The notes under the pieces: model-generated
Told to the model about the DNA's origin: nothing
Database searches by the model: none
What the model saw: only the letters and a program-made list of their open reading frames with translations
Shown here: positions 8,088 to 12,777 of the stretch, one piece after another
How the letters are laid out: every line of letters begins with the position of its first letter
How positions within the stretch are numbered: the first letter of the stretch is position 1
Assembly: GCA_043777755.1 (NCBI GenBank)
Contig: JAYWHK010000065.1
Location: forward strand, 1 to 12,777
Origin: CANHEE01 sp043777755
GTDB lineage: Bacteria; Bacteroidota; Bacteroidia; Chitinophagales; Saprospiraceae
DNA length: 12,777 nucleotides
Reading direction: 5' to 3'
Translations under genes and position numbers: made by a program

Positions 8088-9566
8088 ATGAAATTACAAG
8101 TCAAAAATTTAGGTCCAATTAAAAAAGGTGAAATAGACCTTGACAAGCGTTTTTACGTTTTTGTTGGTTACAACAATAGCGGTAAAACGTATATGTCGCA
8201 GGTGATTTGGAGTTTGATGGAATTTTGGGAAGAAAGAAAAAATAACAATTTCAGTATCCTAAATAGTATCGGTAAATTTTCGCTTGAATATTCTATTAAG
8301 ATTTTCACAGAAAGCAACAGAATAACCTTAGATAAAGAGTGGATTAAAAGTATTTTTGAGCTTTATAATAATGATATTAAAGATAAAATCATTGGTAATT
8401 TCAATGTGAACAACGAAATATCATCTTTAAAAAAATTGCAAATTTCTTTTTCTAAAGACATAGAGACTTTTATCGAACAGAAAATAAAGTTTAATTATGC
8501 AGTTAGAAATAAGGTTTTTAAGTTTGAAAAGCAAGCAAATAGCCTTGCAATTGATATTATACAAGATGATTCAATTGGAAATTTTACTAATTTAAGATTA
8601 AATTATACAGATGATAAGTTAGATTTCGACAATCTAAAACAATATTTTTTATTTGACTTTGTAACAAGTATTGTTCATTATGAGCAAAAAGACATTACAA
8701 AATTTTTCTTACCTGCCGACAGGTCATTTTACGCTGCATATTACAAATATATCTTTGCTGCATTTAAAGATGATATGAAAGCATTTCGAGAAGCTCTAAA
8801 AAAGTCTAAAAATGGTGAAAAGTTAGAATATAATTATCAGTCAAGCTATACATCATCAGTCAATTCATTGATTAACAGTATCTATGAACTTAATTTGCGT
8901 AAAAATGGTGTGAATTCCCATTACAAAGATTTACTTGAGGAATTACAACAAATAATTGGTGGAGATATAGTAAATCGTGCATCAAATTCTGATATATCTT
9001 CTTTGGCAACGTTCAAATTAAAAATGGAAAACGAAGAAGAATTAGATATGCACTTATCCTCTTCTTCTGTTAATCAATTGACAACATTATATTTATATTT
9101 CAAATATTGGGCAGAAGAAAGTGGAAATACGCTGATTATTGACGAACCTGAAGAAAATCTTCATCCTAAAAATCAATTGGCGTTACTCAATATTTTGATG
9201 AAATTTGCCAATAGAAATAACAATCGTGTAATATTAACAACGCACAGCCCTTTAATCACCGATGCAGTGAACAATCACTTACATTTAGGTTATTTGTCGA
9301 AAAAATATGAGCAAAATATTGAATCGTTGATTGAAGAAAATGGATTAGAGATGGATGCTGAAGCGGCACTTTCACACGATGATATAGGTGTTTATTTTTT
9401 TGATGGAAAAAGCATAAAAGAGTATTCAGTGGAAGAATATGGCGTGGACTTTAAAGATTTTAGAAAAGAACAAGAAAAAGTAGAAGGAATAGGGGATAAA
9501 TTGCGTGGTTTGATTTACGAAAATCAACAAAAGGAATATTTTCAAACTAAAGAAGAAGTTGTATAA
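8088..9566 (+). CDS. ABC-type AAA ATPase (OLD/AAA_15/AAA_21-like), first gene of the inserted pair
   Basis: The protein has 492 residues and is probably cytoplasmic, with no signal peptide or membrane segment. The N-terminus MKLQVKNLGPIKKGEI is the usual opening of SMC/RecF-like overcoming-lysogenization-defect (OLD) ATPases. Walker A is GYNNSGKT (27-34). An ABC signature-like SSSSVNQ lies at 324-330. Walker B with the D-loop region is LIIDEPEENLHP (349-360). The switch histidine is H386 in ILTTHSPL. Residues about 50-320, between the two ATPase halves, are Lys/Asn/Ile-rich and variable, as expected for the coiled-coil or dimerisation insert of this class. No TOPRIM nuclease domain is visible at the C-terminus, so the effector is probably the next gene, which starts 3 bp after this stop. 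Relatives with this architecture act as phage sensors in PARIS (AriA), Septu (PtuA) and AbiL. I cannot assign it to any of these, and its trigger is unknown. Confidence 0.85.
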   Translation: MKLQVKNLGPIKKGEIDLDKRFYVFVGYNNSGKTYMSQVIWSLMEFWEERKNNNFSILNSIGKFSLEYSIKIFTESNRITLDKEWIKSIFELYNNDIKDKIIGNFNVNNEISSLKKLQISFSKDIETFIEQKIKFNYAVRNKVFKFEKQANSLAIDIIQDDSIGNFTNLRLNYTDDKLDFDNLKQYFLFDFVTSIVHYEQKDITKFFLPADRSFYAAYYKYIFAAFKDDMKAFREALKKSKNGEKLEYNYQSSYTSSVNSLINSIYELNLRKNGVNSHYKDLLEELQQIIGGDIVNRASNSDISSLATFKLKMENEEELDMHLSSSSVNQLTTLYLYFKYWAEESGNTLIIDEPEENLHPKNQLALLNILMKFANRNNNRVILTTHSPLITDAVNNHLHLGYLSKKYEQNIESLIEENGLEMDAEAALSHDDIGVYFFDGKSIKEYSVEEYGVDFKDFRKEQEKVEGIGDKLRGLIYENQQKEYFQTKEEVV

Positions 9567-9569
9567 AAT

Positions 9570-10316
9570 ATGTCAAAAAATCATTTTAGGGACAATCGAA
9601 TCAATATTCAAAATGCTTTTTTAAGTGAAGACTTTCTCATTCCATTGATAAATGAAGATAGTTATAAAATTACAGAAAAAAAAGCTAAATTTGAGAAACT
9701 TGGCAATGTCACAATTACAGGGATTCCATGTTCAGAGGACGATATTAGACCCAAATCTTGGATTCTTGATTTAGAAATAGATAAGCCTGTTTTTGCAAAT
9801 CCACAATTTACCAAAACTACAGAAAAAGCTTTGATTGTTCTGTCTGAAAAAATGCTCTGGATTTTTATGATTGAAATGAAAAATTCATTACAACCACATA
9901 ACAGTGATAAACAAGAAGGTATTAAAGCAATTCAAGAAAAATTCAAACATACCATTGGTCGAGTTTTACTACTCTTACCAGTCTATATCTTTGGTAAAAG
10001 TTATAATGATATTCCTATTCGATTCAAAGGCATTGTTTTGTATCAAAATGATAATAATCTTGTTACAGCTGCAAAAACTGATAAAAAAATAGAGGTTGAT
10101 AACCTTTACCAAATATTTAGTGGGCAGAAACAACGCTTATCACTATGTGATGCTTTTGGTACAACTCATGAAGTAGAGATTTATTTCAAAAAAGGGAAAG
10201 AACCTTTTGAAGTAGAATTCAAAGACTTTTTTAATGATAAAAACGAATATCTTGCAGCAATTAACCCAAAAGATGATACCACTTGTCCTATCATAAAACC
10301 TTTACCGTCAGAATAG
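9570..10316 (+). CDS. Uncharacterised 248-residue protein, possible PD-(D/E)xK-like nuclease, partner of the ATPase
   Basis: I do not recognise this family. It is soluble, with no signal peptide or membrane helix. Residues 85-104 read as two strands with an acidic residue and an E-x-K: E85-KALIVL, then WIFMIEMKNS with E102 and K104. That is the spacing of the PD-(D/E)xK nuclease core, with E in place of the usual first D, and a helix carrying Q122 follows. D67 and D71 lie just upstream. A later conserved-looking strand is PIRFKGIVLYQN (148-160). This nuclease reading is tentative. The ATG at 9570 is 3 bp after the ATPase stop, with an A/G-rich stretch (AAAGAAGAAG) at ribosome-binding distance, so the two are almost certainly co-translated. 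The gene ends 15 bp before the right copy of the 39-bp repeat, meaning it belongs to the inserted cargo. By analogy with two-gene ATPase/effector systems it would be the effector, but it could instead be a regulatory or recognition subunit. Confidence 0.8.
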   Translation: MSKNHFRDNRINIQNAFLSEDFLIPLINEDSYKITEKKAKFEKLGNVTITGIPCSEDDIRPKSWILDLEIDKPVFANPQFTKTTEKALIVLSEKMLWIFMIEMKNSLQPHNSDKQEGIKAIQEKFKHTIGRVLLLLPVYIFGKSYNDIPIRFKGIVLYQNDNNLVTAAKTDKKIEVDNLYQIFSGQKQRLSLCDAFGTTHEVEIYFKKGKEPFEVEFKDFFNDKNEYLAAINPKDDTTCPIIKPLPSE

Positions 10317-10331
10317 ATTCTGAAAGCATTC

Positions 10332-10370
10332 AGCATTAGACAAAGAAGATGTGAGAGATTTGTTTATGTA
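10332..10370 (+). repeat. 39-bp direct repeat, right copy (attR-like, displaced SNF2 end)
   Basis: This is a perfect copy of 7933-7971. Here the next base gives TAA, so it could have been the original SNF2 stop. It runs into ATTTTTTG and the esterase promoter, and its own TTTG (10359-10362) is the -33 element of that promoter. Immediately before it, CTGAA-AGCA-TTCAG (10320-10333) forms a small hairpin, and AAAGCATT occurs at 10323-10330 just ahead of the repeat's own AGCATT. Confidence 0.95.
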
Positions 10371-10390
10371 ATTTTTTGTTTATATCTTTG
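10359..10390 (+). promoter_or_regulatory. Promoter of the secreted hydrolase gene
   Basis: TTTG (10359-10362), 20 bp, TATCTTTG (10383-10390): both boxes match the Bacteroidota consensus at ideal spacing. Transcription would start near 10397, leaving a leader of about 37 nt. The upstream box lies inside the 39-bp repeat. Confidence 0.65.
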
Positions 10391-10433
10391 GCATTGGAAA
10401 AAATTTTCTAACCAAAATATTCATTTTTTTAAT

Positions 10434-11675
10434 ATGAAAAAAATTATATTCTCTTTCGTTTTATTGCTTAGTGCAAATTTTATCATGGCGCAAGCTCCAA
10501 TTGGCTGCGATGGCAAACGCTATTTGCAAGATGTGTTCACGGACACGACAATGACCACCGTAACCTATGGTTCAGCACAACTTTTAGGTAATAAAGTTGA
10601 TTTAAAAATGACCGTTGTTCAACCAAAAGGCGATGCTTTGGCTAAAAGACCAGTAGTTTTACTGGCTTTCGGTGGCGGTTTTGTACAAGGTAAAAGACAA
10701 GATATGTTGGGCTTTTGCCATGCTTTTGCAAAAAAAGGCTTTGTTGCAGTAACCATTGATTATCGTTTGTACAGCTTTTTTGTACAAGGTGTACCCGATT
10801 CTTTGAAGATTTCACCAACCATCGTACAGGCTTCACAGGATATGAAAGCATCTATCCGTTACCTTTACAAAGATGCAAAAACAAGCAATACTTTCAAAGT
10901 AGATACCAATACCATCATTATTGGTGGCGTTTCGGCTGGTGCAATTACGGCAATGTTGGTTGGTCAATTGGACGAAACTGACGCAATCGCTCCTTGGCTC
11001 AATGACATCGTAAAAAAAGAAGGTGGTTTGGAAGGCGCAAGTGGCAATCCTGGTTATTCTACCAAAATCAAAGGCATCATCAATATGTCTGGTGCTTTGT
11101 ACCAAAAAGAATGGATTGATAAAAACGATGCGCCATTTATCAGTTACCATGGCACGATTGACAAAACTGTAGCGTATGGTTATGGTAAAAATGTTTACAA
11201 TTTCTACGGAAATGGCAGTGGCGAAATGCACAAGCAAGCTGTAAAAGTAGGCGTTCCTTCAGTATTGGTCAGTGTTCCAGGCGGTGATCATGGCGATGTA
11301 TATGACCCAACAGGTAAATTCGCTGCAAACTATGCTGATTTTGCTACTCGAATGGTTTTATTTACTAAGAATATTGCTTGTAATGAACCAATTACGTCAT
11401 TTGCAACAGCGATTGACGATATAGATTATCGCCAAGTGAATGTTTATCCGAATCCTTCCGACGACAATATTACATTGTCCTTGGGTGATAATGCAACAGG
11501 TGGTTACAATGTTGAAGTGTTTGACCTTACAGGTAGAATGATTTTCAATTCTGGCAAGCAAAACGATGCGCAATATATTTTATCAAAAGAAAATATTGGT
11601 ACAGGTTTGTTTGTAACAAGAGTTGTTTTCAATGATAAAAAAGCTGTTTTAATTAAAAAGATTATTTTTGAATAA
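10434..11675 (+). CDS. Secreted alpha/beta-hydrolase (esterase/lipase-like) with T9SS sorting domain
   Basis: The protein has 413 residues. Residues 1-19 are a signal peptide (MKKIIFSFVLLLSANFIMA|Q), giving Sec export. The catalytic fold spans about 45-315. F79-GGG resembles the oxyanion-hole HGGG of carboxylesterases. The nucleophile elbow is G165-V-S167-A-G169, with S167 as nucleophile. D243 in the HGTID motif (239-243) is the likely acid, and H286 in GGDHGD the likely general base. Residues about 335-413 are a type IX secretion sorting domain: VNVYPNPSDD opening, VEVFDLTGRMIF, IGTGLFVTRV and a basic KKAVLIKKIIFE end. The product should therefore be secreted or surface-attached through T9SS. 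The substrate cannot be read from sequence; ester hydrolysis of a polysaccharide substituent, lipid or peptide-like substrate is possible. The gene has its own promoter and a strong terminator, so it is a single-gene unit separate from the upstream insert. Confidence 0.92.
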   Translation: MKKIIFSFVLLLSANFIMAQAPIGCDGKRYLQDVFTDTTMTTVTYGSAQLLGNKVDLKMTVVQPKGDALAKRPVVLLAFGGGFVQGKRQDMLGFCHAFAKKGFVAVTIDYRLYSFFVQGVPDSLKISPTIVQASQDMKASIRYLYKDAKTSNTFKVDTNTIIIGGVSAGAITAMLVGQLDETDAIAPWLNDIVKKEGGLEGASGNPGYSTKIKGIINMSGALYQKEWIDKNDAPFISYHGTIDKTVAYGYGKNVYNFYGNGSGEMHKQAVKVGVPSVLVSVPGGDHGDVYDPTGKFAANYADFATRMVLFTKNIACNEPITSFATAIDDIDYRQVNVYPNPSDDNITLSLGDNATGGYNVEVFDLTGRMIFNSGKQNDAQYILSKENIGTGLFVTRVVFNDKKAVLIKKIIFE

Positions 11676-11688
11676 TCTTTTTTCGTCA

Positions 11689-11732
11689 AAAAAAACGCTC
11701 CAAAGGATTTAAAACTTTTGGAGCGTTTTTTT
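11689..11732 (+). terminator. Strong, near-symmetric terminator after the hydrolase
   Basis: A 16-bp perfect stem pairs 11689-11704 (A-run, CGCTCCAAA) with 11717-11732 (TTTGGAGCG, T-run) around a 12-base loop. The A-run on one side and T-run on the other mean it could stop transcription from both directions. It begins 14 bases after the hydrolase stop. Confidence 0.92.
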
Positions 11733-11755
11733 GATGAAAATTTATTTATTTTTAA

Positions 11756-12164
11756 TACCTAACACGAGAAGTTATCACAGACAAAGCGCTGGATAGTTTC
11801 AATAATATAGAGGCGTTTACGCTACAAATACGTCGTGAACTTTTCCCTGAATTACAAAGGAGTTTGTTGGAGGAGTCTCAGGAATCGTATAAAAAAAACG
11901 AATTTCGGAGTAATGGCAAGCGTCAAGTACAAATAGTAGGAATAGAAGGTCTGCTGAACTTTGAGTTAGAGCGTTCAAAGCGAAATTGTCAATTATAAAA
12001 AACGGAAAGAGGCAAAAAAGACGATTGGCTCTGGCAGAGCGGAAAAAGGTGTTGATATGGTCGTTGCCTATCGCCAAAAAAATAGACCTATTGCTTGGTC
12101 TGAAAACGGCAGTTATGCGCTTTCTACTTTAAGAATCGAACACCTTAATGCAAGAGCCGCTTAG
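11756..12164 (+). pseudogene. Degenerate transposase remnant, frameshifted and internally deleted
   Basis: Two overlapping open frames read as pieces of one protein. The first (11756-11998, no ATG) gives EAFTLQIRRELFPELQRSLL and onward to a stop. The second (11970-12164) gives IVNYKKRKEAKKTIGSGRAE, then KGVDMVVAYRQKNRPIAWSE, then NGSYALSTLRIEHLNARAA and TAG. The second piece looks like a transposase C-terminus: a GSG-x2-E segment, then R-x-K and W-S-x2-G-x3-L-x2-L-R, as in the ISKra4 and ISLre2/UPF0236-type DDE families. I cannot choose between these. The central catalytic domain is missing, and a frame change occurs near 11970-11998. No intact terminal inverted repeats were identified. It is clearly non-functional. 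Confidence 0.6.
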
Positions 12165-12172
12165 TATAACAT

Positions 12173-12205
12173 AATATTTCTGTTGCCGTCGGCACACGAA
12201 ATATT
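12173..12205. repeat. 33-bp interrupted palindrome
   Basis: The element is symmetric about base 12189: AATATTTC, 3 bases, TGCCG, T, CGGCA, 3 bases, GAAATATT. An outer pair, TGTTGC (12181-12186) and GCAACA (12209-12214), can form an alternative fold. No T-run follows, so it is not a standard terminator. It lies 8 bases after the transposase remnant's stop and may be an end of that element or a dispersed repeat. Confidence 0.75.
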
Positions 12206-12339
12206 ACAGCAACAAATATTTTAAAAAAATAATTATTTTTTATTAAAGTATAAATTGTTCATTATCAATTTTTTATGAAAAATAATTTTAATTTTTTATA
12301 AAAATTATTAAAAATTTGAAAATAATTTCAGTGTAGCTA

Positions 12340-12370
12340 TTGCATCATATAGAAAAAGTTTATACCTTTG
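12340..12370 (+). promoter_or_regulatory. Promoter of tRNA-Cys
   Basis: TTG (12340-12342), 20 bp, TACCTTTG (12363-12370): a textbook Bacteroidota promoter. Transcription would start about 15 bases before the tRNA. The AT-rich stretch from 12221 to 12335 upstream has no gene and may act as an UP-like region. Confidence 0.75.
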
Positions 12371-12391
12371 CACTGCTTACAGCAAAAACAT

Positions 12392-12462
12392 GGTTTCATG
12401 GCCGAGCGGTTAGGCAGAGCTCTGCAAAAGCTCGTACGGCGGTTCGAATCCGTCTGAAACCT
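12392..12462 (+). tRNA. tRNA-Cys (anticodon GCA)
   Basis: The 71-nt cloverleaf is complete. The acceptor stem GGTTTCA/TGAAACC is perfect, with discriminator T (U73), as expected for cysteine tRNA. The D arm is GCC...GGC around GAGCGGTTA. The anticodon stem GAGCT/AGCTC is perfect, with loop CTGCAAA and GCA at 12424-12426. The T arm is GGCGG/CCGTC with loop TTCGAAT. The 3' CCA is not encoded, which is usual in this phylum. Confidence 0.97.
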
Positions 12463-12476
12463 CATAATTTAAATTT

Positions 12477-12517
12477 AAACACCTGATAGTCAGTCGATTA
12501 TCAGGTGTTTTGTTTTT
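12477..12517 (+). terminator. Terminator of tRNA-Cys
   Basis: An 11-bp perfect stem pairs AAACACCTGAT (12477-12487) with ATCAGGTGTTT (12500-12510), extendable by one A-T pair. A T-rich tail (TTTTGTTTTT) follows. It starts 15 bases after the tRNA. Confidence 0.9.
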
Positions 12518-12777
12518 GTGGGGGTCATATCAGTGGTCACTTTAAAGAAGCCCTATTTTTCTTTTTCAACAATTTTTTTGATTTTATCTTGTATATTCTT
12601 GTATATCTTTATTTTCGTACTTTATTTTTTTACATCATTTTTTACTAAAAAGACGGAACGTTCTTTAACGTTCATGCTTATAAGTAGTTGGGCTAAAATA
12701 AACGTGGTTATTTTTTTCAGTCGATTGCTCAAAAAGCAATAAATAACTGCCTTACAGTCAGCTATTTATCACTTTTT
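12518..12777. other. AT-rich region without a supported gene
   Basis: A 74-codon plus-strand frame (12518-12742) encodes only Phe/Ile/Leu-rich sequence that follows from T-runs, and I do not accept it as a gene. The minus strand has an ATG at 12675 and a frame broken by TAA and TAG, so nothing intact is there either. Two small hairpins lie at the edge: ATTGCT/AGCAAT (12724-12740) and AAATAACTG/CAGCTATTT (12741-12767). The second pairs better on the minus strand (G-U instead of A-C), hinting at a feature on that strand just beyond the window. Confidence 0.6.

Noticed and set aside
7933..10370. The 39-bp repeat as a transposition target-site duplication
   Set aside because: Known target-site duplications are generally 2-14 bp. 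The insert also has no transposase and no terminal inverted repeats that I can find.
11817..12077. Minus-strand frame of 86 codons
   Set aside because: It lies opposite the transposase remnant, whose plus-strand translation is much more protein-like.
12518..12742. Small hydrophobic plus-strand protein after the tRNA terminator
   Set aside because: The hydrophobicity comes from T-rich DNA. Its ATG directly follows the tRNA terminator tail, with no promoter or ribosome-binding site seen.
1..12777. CRISPR array
   Set aside because: No regularly spaced short repeats were seen. The only long exact repeat is the single 39-bp pair 2.4 kb apart.

Overview
The window looks like a chromosomal segment of a low-G+C member of the Bacteroidota. 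Three things support this. There is a type IX secretion (T9SS) C-terminal sorting domain on one protein. Signal peptides end in the typical 'AQ'. Promoters match the Bacteroidota form TTTG/TTG - about 20 bp - TAnnTTTG, best seen before the tRNA and the esterase. The family or genus cannot be fixed from the sequence alone.

Layout, left to right. (1) Positions 1-3769, minus strand: the N-terminal 1256 codons of a giant secreted adhesin-like protein, unbroken and running off the left edge, with a signal peptide, many Ig/PKD/SprB-like repeats and one embedded proprotein-convertase P-domain. (2) 3770-4120: an AT-rich divergent promoter region. (3) 4121-7972, plus: a 1283-residue SNF2/Swi2-family ATPase with two N-terminal SWIM zinc fingers. 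(4) 7973-10331, plus: a two-gene insert made of an ABC-type AAA ATPase (OLD/AAA_15/AAA_21-like) and, 3 bp downstream, an unrecognised 248-residue protein with a possible PD-(D/E)xK-like E-x-K motif. (5) 10434-11675, plus: a secreted alpha/beta-hydrolase with a T9SS sorting tail, followed by a strong terminator. (6) 11756-12164: a frameshifted, internally deleted transposase-like remnant. (7) 12173-12205: a 33-bp interrupted palindrome. (8) 12392-12462: tRNA-Cys(GCA) with promoter and terminator. (9) 12518-12777: AT-rich sequence with no gene I can support.

The main discovery is that the two-gene insert is bracketed by a perfect 39-bp direct repeat (7933-7971 and 10332-10370). The left copy is the last 12 codons of the SNF2 gene plus the first two bases of its stop. 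The right copy reads as the displaced original end of that gene: it would give a TAA stop, and it carries the TTTG (-33) element of the esterase promoter at the expected 20-bp spacing. This is the layout expected when a small element integrates at the 3' end of a protein-coding gene and rebuilds that gene, leaving attL/attR-like repeats. No recombinase lies between the repeats. The cargo, an ATPase plus a small possible nuclease partner, resembles the architecture of two-gene anti-phage modules such as PARIS, Septu, Gabija and AbiL, but the second protein matches none that I recognise. The defence role is inference; the repeat and its placement are read directly from the sequence.
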